From Kribbella catacumbae DSM 19601 (lineage in GTDB: Bacteria > Actinomycetota > Actinomycetes > Propionibacteriales > Kribbellaceae): a stretch of DNA of 64,000 nucleotides. Below are positions 1 through 8,668 of the stretch, piece after piece. Location of the stretch: positions 54,693 to 118,692 of the forward strand of contig NZ_AQUZ01000029.1 in NCBI RefSeq assembly GCF_000372465.1, read 5' to 3'. Numbering within the stretch: position 1 is the first letter of the stretch; each line of letters starts with the position of its first letter. The position numbers were made by a program, and so were the translations under genes. The notes under the pieces were generated by a model. It was not told where the DNA came from. It ran no database searches and saw only the letters and a program-made list of their open reading frames with translations.

Positions 1-1
1 C

Positions 2-754
2 GAACTGCGCAAGATCCGCGGCAACGACATCGCGCTGGTCTTCCAGGACGCACTCTCCGCGCTCAACCCGTACTACAGCGTCGGCTGGCAGGTCGCCGAG
101 GCGTACCGGCTGCACCACGACGTCTCCAAGAAGGAAGCGCTCGAACGCGCCGTGCGGATGCTCGACCTGGTCGGCATCCCGGCGGCCAAGGCCCGGGCCA
201 AGGACTACCCGCACGAGTTCTCCGGGGGAATGCGGCAGCGGGTCGTGATTGCTATGGCTTTGGTGAACGACCCCAAGGTCCTGATCGCGGACGAGCCGAC
301 GACCGCGCTCGACGTCACCGTGCAGGCCCAGATCATGCGGCTGCTCGAAGACGTGCAGACGGAGTTCGGTACTGCGCTCGTGCTCATCTCGCACGACCTC
401 GGAGTCGTCGCGGAGGTCGCGGACGACGTACTGGTCATGTACGCCGGTCGCGCGGCCGAGCATGGTTCGGTGAAGGACCTGTTCTATCGGGCGGCGCATC
501 CGTACAGCCTCGGGTTGCTCGGCGCGATGCCGCGGGTCGACGTACCGCCGCGGCATCGGCTGACCACGATCCCCGGCAGTCCGCCGTCGCCCGGTTCGGT
601 CAAGACCGGCTGCCCGTTCCAGCCGCGCTGCGCCTACACCGAGCGCGTGGGGGAGCGGTGCATCACCGAGCGCCCCGAGCTCACCCCCAGGCCCGGCGAG
701 GGCAATCACGAAGCCGCCTGCCATCTCGGCCGCCGACCGGAGGTCGCGCCATGA
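2..754 (+). CDS. Oligopeptide/dipeptide ABC transporter ATP-binding protein (OppD/DppD type), 5' end outside the window
   Basis: This is a cytoplasmic ATPase that powers a peptide/nickel-type ABC importer. The reading frame is open from base 2, so the start and the Walker A motif lie upstream. Visible are the Q-loop (VFQDALSALNP) near the left edge, the ABC signature (FSGGMRQR), Walker B (VLIADEPTTALD) and the H-loop (ISHDL). The end carries the oligopeptide-transporter C-terminal domain with its Cys-containing GCPFQPRC patch. It overlaps the next ATPase gene through ATGA, so the two are translationally coupled. The two ATPases and the binding lipoprotein form one operon whose permease genes are presumably upstream. 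Family is clear; the transported substrate is not. Confidence 0.93.
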   Translation, partial: ELRKIRGNDIALVFQDALSALNPYYSVGWQVAEAYRLHHDVSKKEALERAVRMLDLVGIPAAKARAKDYPHEFSGGMRQRVVIAMALVNDPKVLIADEPTTALDVTVQAQIMRLLEDVQTEFGTALVLISHDLGVVAEVADDVLVMYAGRAAEHGSVKDLFYRAAHPYSLGLLGAMPRVDVPPRHRLTTIPGSPPSPGSVKTGCPFQPRCAYTERVGERCITERPELTPRPGEGNHEAACHLGRRPEVAP

Positions 755-1785
755 CCGAGGCCTCATCCAAGTCCGCGACGCCAAAAGACGAGCTGCTCCG
801 ACTCGACGGCGTGAAGAAGTACTTCGGCCTGGGCACCGCACCCTGGCAGCGGTCGCAGTCGGTGAAGGCCGTCGACGGCATCGATTTCGTCGTACGCCGA
901 GGCGAAACCGTCGGCCTGGTCGGCGAATCGGGTTCGGGCAAATCCACCCTCGCCCGGCTCTCCACCAGACTCCTCGACCCCACCGCGGGCAAGGTCTCGA
1001 TCGGCGGCCAGGACGTCACCAAGTGGCGTGGCCGCCGGCTCCGCCCGGTCCGCCGGAAGATCCAGATGGTCTTCCAGGACCCGCAGGCCTCGCTCAACCC
1101 ACGGCAGTCCGTCGGCACGATCCTCACCACACCGTTCCGGGCGCAGGGGATCCGCCCGACCCGCGCGCAACTGGTCGAGCTGCTCAGCCAGGTCGGTCTG
1201 TCCGAGGAACACCTGGAGCGCTACCCGCACGAGTTCTCGGGTGGTCAGCGGCAGCGGATCGGAATCGCGAGAGCGCTTGCTGTGAAGCCCGATCTGCTCG
1301 TCTGCGATGAGCCGGTGTCGGCGCTCGACGTGTCGGTCCAGGCGCAGGTGCTCAATCTGCTGGCCGACCTGAAGGATGAGCTCGGCCTGTCCTACGTGCT
1401 GGTCGCGCATGACCTCGCCGTGGTTCGCCAGGTCGCCGACCGGCTCGCGGTGATGTACCTCGGCACGATCGTGGAGGAAGGCCCGGCGGCCGAGGTCTAC
1501 TCGTCTCCGGCTCATCCCTACACGCGCGCGCTGCTGTCCGCAGTACCGGTGCCTGAGCCTGGTGCGGTCCGGGACCGGATCGTGTTGACCGGTGATGTGC
1601 CGACGCCGATCGATCCGCCTTCCGGGTGTCCGTTCCGGACTCGGTGCTACAAGGCCGAGGACGTCTGCGCGACGACCCGGCCGGTACTCGAACCCGTTGC
1701 CGGCGGCGACCATCGGGCCGCCTGCTACTTCCCCGAAGCCCCCCTTGAACTCTCGAACCCCCCACTGTCGGAGAGGACACAATGA
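751..1785 (+). CDS. Oligopeptide/dipeptide ABC transporter ATP-binding protein (OppF/DppF type)
   Basis: This 344-residue protein is the second ATPase of the importer. It shows Walker A (GESGSGKS, about residue 63), the Q-loop (FQDPQASLNP), the signature FSGGQRQR, Walker B (LLVCDEPVSALD) and the H-loop (VAHDL). The C-terminal oligopeptide-transporter domain carries a GCPFRTRC patch. I chose the ATG at 751 because it overlaps the preceding stop as ATGA and gives a normal family length; an in-frame ATG at 658 would overlap the upstream gene by almost 100 bases. The stop overlaps the ATG of the binding-protein gene in the same way. It probably pairs with the OppD-like subunit as a heterodimer. 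Confidence 0.95.
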   Translation: MTEASSKSATPKDELLRLDGVKKYFGLGTAPWQRSQSVKAVDGIDFVVRRGETVGLVGESGSGKSTLARLSTRLLDPTAGKVSIGGQDVTKWRGRRLRPVRRKIQMVFQDPQASLNPRQSVGTILTTPFRAQGIRPTRAQLVELLSQVGLSEEHLERYPHEFSGGQRQRIGIARALAVKPDLLVCDEPVSALDVSVQAQVLNLLADLKDELGLSYVLVAHDLAVVRQVADRLAVMYLGTIVEEGPAAEVYSSPAHPYTRALLSAVPVPEPGAVRDRIVLTGDVPTPIDPPSGCPFRTRCYKAEDVCATTRPVLEPVAGGDHRAACYFPEAPLELSNPPLSERTQ

Positions 1786-3461
1786 AACGCACTACCCAAG
1801 CGGTCGCAGTCGCGGCCGCACTGGCGTTAGCTGTCACCGCATGCAACGCCAACGACAAGTCCACTCCGAGCGGTAGCGGAACAGCGGCCGCCGAGCAGGG
1901 CGGCACCCTCAACCTCCTCACCACCAGCAAGGAGATCAGCCTCGACCCGGCCAAGAGCCAGAACCTCGGGACGAGCACGATCCACCTGGTGCTGCGCGGC
2001 CTCACGTCGTGGAAGACCTCCACGGACAAGGCCGCCGAGGTAGTCCCTGACCTGGCCACCGACACCGGCCAGGTCAGCGACGGCGGCAAGACCTGGACGT
2101 ACAAGCTGAAGCCGAACCTCAAGTACGCCGACGGCTCGCCGATCGTTGCCGCCGACATCAAGTACGGCATCGAGCGCTCCTTCGCTCCCGAGCTGAGCGG
2201 CGGTCTCGGCTACCACAAGTCGCTGCTGGCCGGCGCCGAGAAGTACACCGGCCCGTACAAGGGCGGGCAGCTCGCCTCGATCGAGACGCCGGACGACACC
2301 ACCATCGTCTTCAAGCTGAACAAGGCGTTCGGTAACTGGCCCTGGATCGTCAGCATGCCGGCCTTCTCGCCGGTGCCGAAGAAGGCCGACACCGACCCGG
2401 CCCACTACGGCGAGAAGCCTGTTGCCAGCGGCCCCTATCAGGTCAAGTCGTACGCGCCGGGCTCGAAGCTCGAGCTGGAGCGCAACCCGGCCTGGGACAA
2501 GGGATCCGACCCGGCCCGGACCGGTCTGCCGGACTCGATCGTCTACGCGATGGGTCTGCAGCCTGACGTAATCAACCAGCGGCTGATCGCGGACTCCGGC
2601 GACGACAAGTTCGCCGCCACCACCGGTACGTCGGTACCGGCCGCGCTGATCCCGACAGTCACGGGCAACCCGGCGGTGAAGGCGCGCGTCGCCACCTCGC
2701 CGTCCGGCGCGCTGCAGTACCTCGCGATGAACAACAAGCGCCCGGCGCTGGCGAACGTGGAGGTCCGCAAGGCGATCCAGTACGCCGTCGACAAGCAGGC
2801 TGTCCAGATCGCCGAGGGCGGTCCGGAGTTCGGTGGCGAGATCGCCAGCACGCTGATCACCCCCGGCATGGACGGCTACGCCAAGTACAACCTGTACGAA
2901 GCCCCGCCGGCCGGTGACCCCGACAAGGCGAAGTCGATGCTCGCGGCGGCGGGCGTCAGCAACCTCAACCTGGTCCTCGCTGTCGACTCCGACCAGCCCA
3001 CCGGCCTCCCGGTCGCACAGGCGATCCAGCAGGGCCTGAAGCGGGCCGGTATCACCGTCACCCTCAAGCCGATGGCCAACGAGCCGTTGACCGAACTGGT
3101 CACCGGCCCGAAGGGCGACTACGACCTCACCGTGTCGAGCTGGCTGCCGGACTTCCCGAGCGCGATCGGCAACATCCAGCCGCTGTTCGCGACGTCGGAG
3201 ATCGGCAACGGCGGGTACAACATGTCCCGGTACTCCAACCCGGTCGTGGACACCGCCATCAACGCCGCGACGGGCGAGGCGGACCACGCCAAGGCCGCCG
3301 GCATGTGGGGCGCCCTGGACAAGCAGATCATGGCCGACGCGCCGCTGGTCCCGCTGATCTACGCCCGCAACGCGTTCCTGCACGGCTCGAAGGTGCAGAA
3401 CTTCTACCTGCCGCCGTACCCGCCGTACCCGAACGTCCTGATCGTCGGCCTCAGCAAGTAA
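1782..3461 (+). CDS. ABC transporter substrate-binding lipoprotein, peptide/nickel family (SBP_bac_5)
   Basis: This 559-residue protein is the extracytoplasmic binding component of the importer. An N-terminal signal peptide ends in a lipobox (VTAC, lipidated Cys21), so it should be anchored to the outer face of the membrane. The rest is a family 5 extracellular solute-binding protein, with a conserved start (LNLLTTSKEISLDPAKSQN) and the long two-lobed fold typical of DppA/OppA. The ATG overlaps the stop of the upstream ATPase as ATGA, so it is the last gene of the operon; the next gene is convergent five bases later. Ligand cannot be read from sequence; peptides, opines or sugars are all possible for this family. 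Confidence 0.95.
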   Translation: MKRTTQAVAVAAALALAVTACNANDKSTPSGSGTAAAEQGGTLNLLTTSKEISLDPAKSQNLGTSTIHLVLRGLTSWKTSTDKAAEVVPDLATDTGQVSDGGKTWTYKLKPNLKYADGSPIVAADIKYGIERSFAPELSGGLGYHKSLLAGAEKYTGPYKGGQLASIETPDDTTIVFKLNKAFGNWPWIVSMPAFSPVPKKADTDPAHYGEKPVASGPYQVKSYAPGSKLELERNPAWDKGSDPARTGLPDSIVYAMGLQPDVINQRLIADSGDDKFAATTGTSVPAALIPTVTGNPAVKARVATSPSGALQYLAMNNKRPALANVEVRKAIQYAVDKQAVQIAEGGPEFGGEIASTLITPGMDGYAKYNLYEAPPAGDPDKAKSMLAAAGVSNLNLVLAVDSDQPTGLPVAQAIQQGLKRAGITVTLKPMANEPLTELVTGPKGDYDLTVSSWLPDFPSAIGNIQPLFATSEIGNGGYNMSRYSNPVVDTAINAATGEADHAKAAGMWGALDKQIMADAPLVPLIYARNAFLHGSKVQNFYLPPYPPYPNVLIVGLSK

Positions 3462-3465
3462 CAGC

Positions 3466-3966
3466 TCAGGTACGCCCTTCTTTTTCCTGAGCTTCGAAGA
3501 GGGCCGGCTGGGTCTCGGGATCGAGTCCCCAGTCGGCCCTCATCACCGGGTAGCCGGCCTTCTCGGCGGCGGCGCATACCCGCACGTCGTCATCGACCAG
3601 TACTGCGACCCGCCGCTCCTGCGCGAGCGTCCTGAGCCGGGCGAGCTTCATCGTCGCCGACGGGCGCCGGTCGTTGTTGCCACGCATCAGCAGCTTGCCC
3701 TCAGGAAAGCCGTTGTCCTCGAACCACTTCACCGTGTCTCGCCGCAGCCGCTCGGGCCGCCCGGTCAGGTAGACGATCTCGTGGTCCGCCGCGAGCGTCG
3801 TCGCCACCGCGAGCCCTTCGTCCAGCACGGCATCGTCCTTGGCATGCGCGAAGAACGAGTCCCAGTCCTTGGGCTTGCGCTCCAGGAACTTGATCCGCTG
3901 GCTCGTGTCGGAGAGGGTCGCGTCGATGTCCAGTACGGCGTACGGGCGGCGTTGATCGTCAGGCAC
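3466..3966 (-). CDS. HAD-superfamily phosphatase, polynucleotide-kinase-phosphatase-like
   Basis: This 166-residue stand-alone HAD protein has the catalytic motif DIDAT (Asp13 nucleophile, Asp15 acid/base), motif II around YLTGRPERLR, a Lys in the MKLARL stretch, and the acidic motif LVDDD. The layout resembles the phosphatase half of polynucleotide kinase/phosphatase and related small HAD proteins. It probably removes phosphate from a nucleotide, nucleic-acid end or small metabolite in the cytoplasm. Its start overlaps the end of the acetyltransferase gene on the same strand by 8 bases, which suggests co-transcription. Substrate is unknown. Confidence 0.82.
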   Translation of the reverse strand: MPDDQRRPYAVLDIDATLSDTSQRIKFLERKPKDWDSFFAHAKDDAVLDEGLAVATTLAADHEIVYLTGRPERLRRDTVKWFEDNGFPEGKLLMRGNNDRRPSATMKLARLRTLAQERRVAVLVDDDVRVCAAAEKAGYPVMRADWGLDPETQPALFEAQEKEGRT

Positions 3967-4549
3967 GGGCCCCAGCTTCCCAGGTCTCCCGGTCGATCGC
4001 GTACTCGACCTCGCCGTACTCCGTCCCCGGCAGCGGGTCGTCGAAATGCACGTGGAAGACCCGGACGAACCGCAGGCCCGCCTTCACCATCACCCGGCGG
4101 GACTTGGTGTTGACCGCCATCGTGTCGGCCACGACCTTCGCCATCCCCAGCTCCCGGAACGCCAGGTCGATCAGCGCCCGGGTGCCTTCGGTCGCATACC
4201 CCTGACCCCAGGCCGACCGATCCAGCCGGTAGCCGACGTCGACCGTCCCGGCCTCTCCGGTCGGCTGCAACCCGAACCAGCCCACGAACCGCCCACTCGA
4301 CTTCTCGTGCGCGGCGAAGGTCCCCAGCCCCGGATGCGTCCCGTACTGCGCGAGGATCTCGGGCAGCACCTTCTGCTCGATCTCGGCCCGCGGCGTCGGC
4401 TCACCGGTCAGGTACCGCATCACGTCGGCATCCGAGTCCAGCTCGACCAGCAACTCGGCATCCCCGGCCGTGAACCGCCGCAGCACGAGCCGCCCGGTCT
4501 CGAGATAGGTGTCCACCCGCCTGATCGTCCCATCCCACCTGGTGTTCAT
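3959..4549 (-). CDS. GNAT family N-acetyltransferase (RimJ/RimL type)
   Basis: This protein of about 196 residues has the RimJ/RimL-like GNAT fold: an N-terminal LETGRLVLRRF strand, the central acetyl-CoA region (YRLDRSAWGQGYATEG, with the Q/R-x-x-G-x-G/A loop) and a VNTKSRRVMVKAGLRF segment typical of amino-group acetyltransferases. I chose ATG 4549 because a GGGGGCGA ribosome-binding stretch precedes it; a GTG at 4513 would start the protein nearer the conserved domain. The 4549 start lies inside one arm of the long palindrome at 4542-4628, so the hairpin would include the ribosome-binding site and could affect translation. It precedes the HAD gene. Acceptor is unknown. Confidence 0.85.
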   Translation of the reverse strand: MNTRWDGTIRRVDTYLETGRLVLRRFTAGDAELLVELDSDADVMRYLTGEPTPRAEIEQKVLPEILAQYGTHPGLGTFAAHEKSSGRFVGWFGLQPTGEAGTVDVGYRLDRSAWGQGYATEGTRALIDLAFRELGMAKVVADTMAVNTKSRRVMVKAGLRFVRVFHVHFDDPLPGTEYGEVEYAIDRETWEAGARA

Positions 4550-4628
4550 TCGCCCCCTTTTCACCCTCCTCACCGATTGTCAGGCAGCTGTGGGCTCGCT
4601 GGAGGGTGAAAAAGGGGCGAATGAACAC
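4542..4628. repeat. Long palindromic repeat, copy A
   Basis: Left arm 4542-4569 and right arm 4601-4628 are reverse complements over 28 bases with one mismatch, around a 31-base loop. The arm contains TTCATTCGCCCCCTTTT followed by ACCCTC. The arms of copy B (9075-9178) share this sequence almost exactly. The element covers the start region of the acetyltransferase gene and lies upstream of the SbcD-like gene. It has the look of a dispersed REP-like or MITE-like palindrome; no transposase was seen. Confidence 0.85.
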
Positions 4629-4720
4629 AGGGGTGGGGGTGTTCGGATGGCGGGCATCACGGGGGTTGTGGGTGTGTTGGTTGGGAGATGTCGGCGGGGC
4701 GGGTTAGCGTTCTCAACGCG

Positions 4721-5851
4721 ATGAACGACTCGATCACCTTTCTGCACAGCTCGGACTGGCAGCTGGGCATGATGCGCCGGTTCCTGGGGCCGGACGGTCA
4801 GGCTCGGTGGGCTCAGGCGCGGCTGGACGCCGTCATGCGGATCGGGGACGTCGCCAAGGACACCGGCGCGGCCTTCGTGGTCGTCACCGGGGACGTGTTC
4901 GAGCACAACCAGGTCGAGCGGCAGACGATCTTGCGCGCTTGTGAGGCGCTGAAGCGGATCGAGGTGCCGGTGGTGCTGCTGCCCGGCAACCACGACGCGC
5001 TCGAGCCCGGTTCGCTCTGGTCCTCGGCACAGTGGTCCGGTCACGCACCCGATCACGTGATCGTCGTGACGGACAGCAGGCCGCTCGAAATCCTGCCGGG
5101 TGTCGAGATCGTCGGCGCCCCCTGGCGTTCACGCCGGCCGGTCTCCGACCCGGCCGCTCCCGGGTACGCCGAGCTGAAACCCGCGCCCGCCGGTACGACG
5201 AGGATCCTGCTCGCGCACGGGCAGCTGACGAGCCTCAGTGGCGGCATGTCCGACGTACCGACGATCGATCAGGCGGCGCTCGAAGCAGCGGTCGCCGATG
5301 GCCGGTTGCACTATGTCGGCCTCGGCGACAGGCACTCGACGACCGAGGTGACCGAGCGGATCTGGTTCTCCGGGACGCAGGAGGTCACGGCGCCCGAGGA
5401 GACCCATCCGGGCAACGTGCTGAAGGTGACGCTCGGCGCCGACACGATCGAGGTCGAGCCGATCCGGGTCGGTGCCTGGCACATGGTCGAGCACCACGCG
5501 GAGCTGTACGACGAGGAGTCGCTGACCGCGCTGGAGGACTTCTTCGCCGAGTTGCCGGAGAAGGAGCGGACCTACGTCCGGCTCGCCGCCGACGGGTCGC
5601 TGCCGTTGCCGCTGTTCAGCCGGCTCGATGCGACGATCGATTCGCTGGGTGAGGTGTTCGCCAGCGTGGAGCGGTGGGCGAAGTTCTGGACGGTCCGGCC
5701 GGCACCCGACGCCGCGGACCTCGACGCGCTGCAGCTGAGCGGTCCCGCGCGCGCCGCGATGGAGGAGTTGCGGCAGGCGCTGGCCGGCGGTGACGAGGGC
5801 GCCGGCGCGGCCCTCACACTGATGCACAGACTGGCCCGGGACGCGGGATGA
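4721..5851 (+). CDS. SbcD/Mre11-like metallophosphoesterase (DNA repair exonuclease subunit)
   Basis: This 376-residue calcineurin-like phosphoesterase probably acts as the nuclease partner of the adjoining SbcC-like ATPase in processing DNA ends and hairpins. Motifs in order: HSSDWQLG, VVTGDVFEH, LLPGNHDAL, LLAHGQL and GLGDRHS. Two positions differ from classic SbcD: the first motif has Gln where D-x-His is usual, and the last has Asp where G-H-x-H is usual. Other metal ligands are in place. I chose ATG 4721 because it puts the conserved first strand at the N-terminus; an in-frame ATG at 4688 is possible and has a purine-rich stretch just before it. The stop overlaps the SbcC-like start as ATGA. 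Confidence 0.88.
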   Translation: MNDSITFLHSSDWQLGMMRRFLGPDGQARWAQARLDAVMRIGDVAKDTGAAFVVVTGDVFEHNQVERQTILRACEALKRIEVPVVLLPGNHDALEPGSLWSSAQWSGHAPDHVIVVTDSRPLEILPGVEIVGAPWRSRRPVSDPAAPGYAELKPAPAGTTRILLAHGQLTSLSGGMSDVPTIDQAALEAAVADGRLHYVGLGDRHSTTEVTERIWFSGTQEVTAPEETHPGNVLKVTLGADTIEVEPIRVGAWHMVEHHAELYDEESLTALEDFFAELPEKERTYVRLAADGSLPLPLFSRLDATIDSLGEVFASVERWAKFWTVRPAPDAADLDALQLSGPARAAMEELRQALAGGDEGAGAALTLMHRLARDAG

Positions 5852-8625
5852 GGCTGCATCGACTGACGCTGCGGAACTTCCGCGGCGTCAAGGACCGTAC
5901 CGTCGACCTGCCTGGCATCGGTACCACGGTGATCGTCGGCGACAACGAGGTCGGCAAGTCCAGTCTGGTCGAGGCGTTCGCGCTGGTCTTCGACTTCCCC
6001 GACGACTCGAAGTCGACCCGGATCCGCGACATCCAGCCGGTCGGCCAGGACGTCGCGCCCGAGGTGACCGTCGAGCTGACGCTGGGCGGACGCGAGCTGA
6101 CCTACACCAAACGCTGGCTGAAGAACCGCTCCACCGAGCTGTCCGTCGTCGAACCGGACGGCCGGCGGCAGAGCTGGACCGGCCGCGAGGCGCACAACGA
6201 GGCCGAGCGGAGGTTCGCCGAGAACGTCGACCCCGTGCTCTGGCAGACGTTGATGGTCGGCCAGGGCCAGTCGCTCGTCCTGCCGACCCCGGCCGACGCC
6301 GAGCCGCTGATCACCGCGGTGACGGCAGAATCCGGTACTCCGGTCGACGGCGCCTCGATGCCGTTGGTGACCGCCGTGGAGCACGAGTACCTGCGCTACT
6401 GGACTCGCGGCGGCCGCCCGACCGGCGACTTCGCCAAGTCGGCGCAGCACGTCGCGGCCGCCGAGCTCGCGGCCGAGCAGGCATTGAAGGCGATGGACGA
6501 GGTGCTCGCCGACATCCGCCGTGCCGAGCGGCTCGCTCTCGACCTGGCCGACCTGTCCGGTCGGCTGGACGAGCACTTGCTGACTGTCGAAGAGTTGCGC
6601 GAACGGAAGAAGGCCACCGACGAGATCCTGCTCCGCCGGGACTCGATCAGGAGTCGTGCCGAGACTGCTCGCGCCCGGCTGGAGAACCACACCCGCACGC
6701 GGCTCGAACGCGAGCGCCTGCTGGTCGATGTCGAGCGTTTCACCAAGGCCGATGGCGAGCTGGCCGAGCGTTGGACGGACGCCGACCAGGTCGCTCGGAA
6801 GGCAGCCGAGACCGTGCACGCTGCCGAGGCGGCGCTCGCGGAGGTCGTCGAGCTCAAGGACGAGCGGCGCGCCGAGGTCCAGGATGTGGAGCGGCTCGTC
6901 TCGTCCCTGATGGACCGGGCCGAGCTCGATCGGCTGCTGGGTCAGCAGGCCGAGCTGGTCGACGTACGGGCTCGAATCGCCGCCGCCGGGACTGTGCTCG
7001 ACGCGATCCTGGTGGATGACGCGATGGTCAACGCGCTGGAGGATGCGCGCGCGAAGATCGTCGAGGCGCGCGCGGCGCTGGCGGCCGGAGTACCGGAAGT
7101 GTCGGTACGGCGGCTTGGTGGCGAGGCTGTCGAGTTGTCGGGGACCGGGCTGGATGCCGGGTCGAAGCGCAACGTGCCTTCGTCGCTGGATGAGGACGGC
7201 TCGGTGGAGTTGCTGGTGTCCGGCGAGTTGGTGGTCGGCGTACCGGGGCAGGTGGAGGTCAGGGTTCGCGCGGGTGGTGAGGCGGCGACTCTGCGAGCGG
7301 CTGTGGACGAGGCGGTCCGGCGCGAGAAGGATCTGCTGAAGAAGGCCCGGGTCAAGGATCTTCCGGCCGCGCGAGAGCTGTTGCGCAAGGGGGATCTGGC
7401 ATCGGCGGAGTTGCAGGAGGCCCGGCGTACCGAGCGATCGCTGACCTCGGGCGGCGACCCGGCGGAGCGGATCGCCGTACTGACCTCGCGACTCGGGTTC
7501 GCCGAGGGCGAAGAGGTTTTCGAGGAGCCGCCGAGCAAGCAGCCTGCGGTCGAGAGCGTGCCGGGGCAGATGTCGCTGTTCGAGCAGTTCGAACCGGACG
7601 AGAACGCCTTCGACTTCGAGGATCTCGAGATCCCCGAGCCTCTCGACATCGGTGAGCTGGCGACGGCGCAACGGCGGTTGGAGAACGCGCGGACCGGGCT
7701 GGCCGAGGCCGAGCGGTTGCTCGGGGACGCGGAGTTCGCGGCGGCGCAGGCGCGGAAGGCGGCCGACGAGGACCGGTCGGAGGCTCAGCAGGCGCGGGCG
7801 CGGGCCGAGTTGGCAGGGGAGCGATTGGCCGCGGCGGTCGAGGCGCTTGAGGCCGCGCGTGCACTGCTGGCTGATGAGGATGTCGAGACAGCTGAGGTCG
7901 AGGCGACCGGCGAGGTCGAGGCGGTGCTCGACGAGCTGACCGCAGTACAGGAGCAGGTCGACGCCGCCGGGGCCGATCAGGTCGCGGGGGAGTTGGCGGA
8001 TGCGCTGGCGGTCGCGACGCGGCTGCAGGGCGAACGCGACGTACTGCGGGATTCGCTGCGCACCACCGAGGGCCGGTTGGAGCAGTCGGGGCGGGACGGA
8101 CTGGCGACCCGGCGCGACACGGCCGAGCTGGATCTGGCCGCGATTCGCTCGGAGTACGAGAGCCTGAAGCGTCGCGCGGACGCGGCTCGCCGGGTCTACG
8201 AAACCCTCGGTCGGCACCGCGCGGAGGCGCAGACGAAGTACTCGGAGCCCTTGCAGACTCGCATCGAGGCACTCGGCCGGAGCGTCTACGGACCGTCGTT
8301 CCGGGTGTGGCTGGACGACGACCTGGCCGTCGCCGAGCGCGAACTCGACGGCGCCCGCCTCCGCGTCGAATCGCTGTCGACAGGCGCCCAGGAACAACTC
8401 GCGATCATCACCCGCCTCGCGATCAGCCACCTGGTCAGCACCGGCGAAGGCAGCGTCCCCGTCATCTTCGACGACGCCCTCGGCTGGTCCGACAAGGCCC
8501 GCCTCCGCGACATGGGCGCCCTCCTCGGCCGAGCCGGCGACCACGGCCAGATCATCATCCTGACCTGCATGCCAGACCGCTACGAATACGTCCCCCGAGC
8601 CACCTACCTCAAACTCGAATCCTGA
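5848..8625 (+). CDS. SbcC/Rad50-like SMC-family ATPase
   Basis: This 925-residue protein is the ATPase partner of the SbcD-like nuclease. Residues 1-50 hold the N-terminal ATPase lobe with Walker A GDNEVGKS (31-38). A long Ala/Glu/Arg-rich coiled-coil region follows. The C-terminal lobe has an ABC-type signature (LSTGAQEQ, near residue 841) and a Walker B (VPVIFDDALGW, near 870). I see no CxxC zinc hook at the coiled-coil tip. Instead a beta-rich stretch (about residues 420-490, rich in Gly and Val) interrupts the coils. The protein is shorter than E. coli SbcC and closer to YhaN-type ATPases. The start overlaps the nuclease stop as ATGA, so the two are coupled. Confidence 0.9.
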   Translation: MRLHRLTLRNFRGVKDRTVDLPGIGTTVIVGDNEVGKSSLVEAFALVFDFPDDSKSTRIRDIQPVGQDVAPEVTVELTLGGRELTYTKRWLKNRSTELSVVEPDGRRQSWTGREAHNEAERRFAENVDPVLWQTLMVGQGQSLVLPTPADAEPLITAVTAESGTPVDGASMPLVTAVEHEYLRYWTRGGRPTGDFAKSAQHVAAAELAAEQALKAMDEVLADIRRAERLALDLADLSGRLDEHLLTVEELRERKKATDEILLRRDSIRSRAETARARLENHTRTRLERERLLVDVERFTKADGELAERWTDADQVARKAAETVHAAEAALAEVVELKDERRAEVQDVERLVSSLMDRAELDRLLGQQAELVDVRARIAAAGTVLDAILVDDAMVNALEDARAKIVEARAALAAGVPEVSVRRLGGEAVELSGTGLDAGSKRNVPSSLDEDGSVELLVSGELVVGVPGQVEVRVRAGGEAATLRAAVDEAVRREKDLLKKARVKDLPAARELLRKGDLASAELQEARRTERSLTSGGDPAERIAVLTSRLGFAEGEEVFEEPPSKQPAVESVPGQMSLFEQFEPDENAFDFEDLEIPEPLDIGELATAQRRLENARTGLAEAERLLGDAEFAAAQARKAADEDRSEAQQARARAELAGERLAAAVEALEAARALLADEDVETAEVEATGEVEAVLDELTAVQEQVDAAGADQVAGELADALAVATRLQGERDVLRDSLRTTEGRLEQSGRDGLATRRDTAELDLAAIRSEYESLKRRADAARRVYETLGRHRAEAQTKYSEPLQTRIEALGRSVYGPSFRVWLDDDLAVAERELDGARLRVESLSTGAQEQLAIITRLAISHLVSTGEGSVPVIFDDALGWSDKARLRDMGALLGRAGDHGQIIILTCMPDRYEYVPRATYLKLES

Positions 8626-8631
8626 AAGGAC

Positions 8632-8662
8632 TTGACCTGGAGTGGGCTCCAGGTTGGAGGGT
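8632..8662 (+). promoter_or_regulatory. MerR-type promoter/operator with 19-bp spacer, leaderless
   Basis: A -35 TTGACC (8632-8637) and a -10 GAGGGT (8657-8662) are separated by 19 bp, the long spacer expected for MerR-activated promoters. An exact palindrome lies inside the spacer: ACCTGGAG (8635-8642) and CTCCAGGT (8647-8654) around TGGG. Seven bases after the -10 is the A of the merR ATG (8669), so the message should be leaderless. This predicts autoregulation by the downstream MerR protein. Confidence 0.8.
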
Positions 8663-8668
8663 AGGGGT

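Noticed and set aside
5572..8544. A 990-codon open frame on the minus strand opposite the SbcC-like gene
   Set aside because: It mirrors the high-GC codon pattern of the plus-strand gene, has no recognisable domain and is rich in Arg, Leu and Gln from out-of-frame reading.
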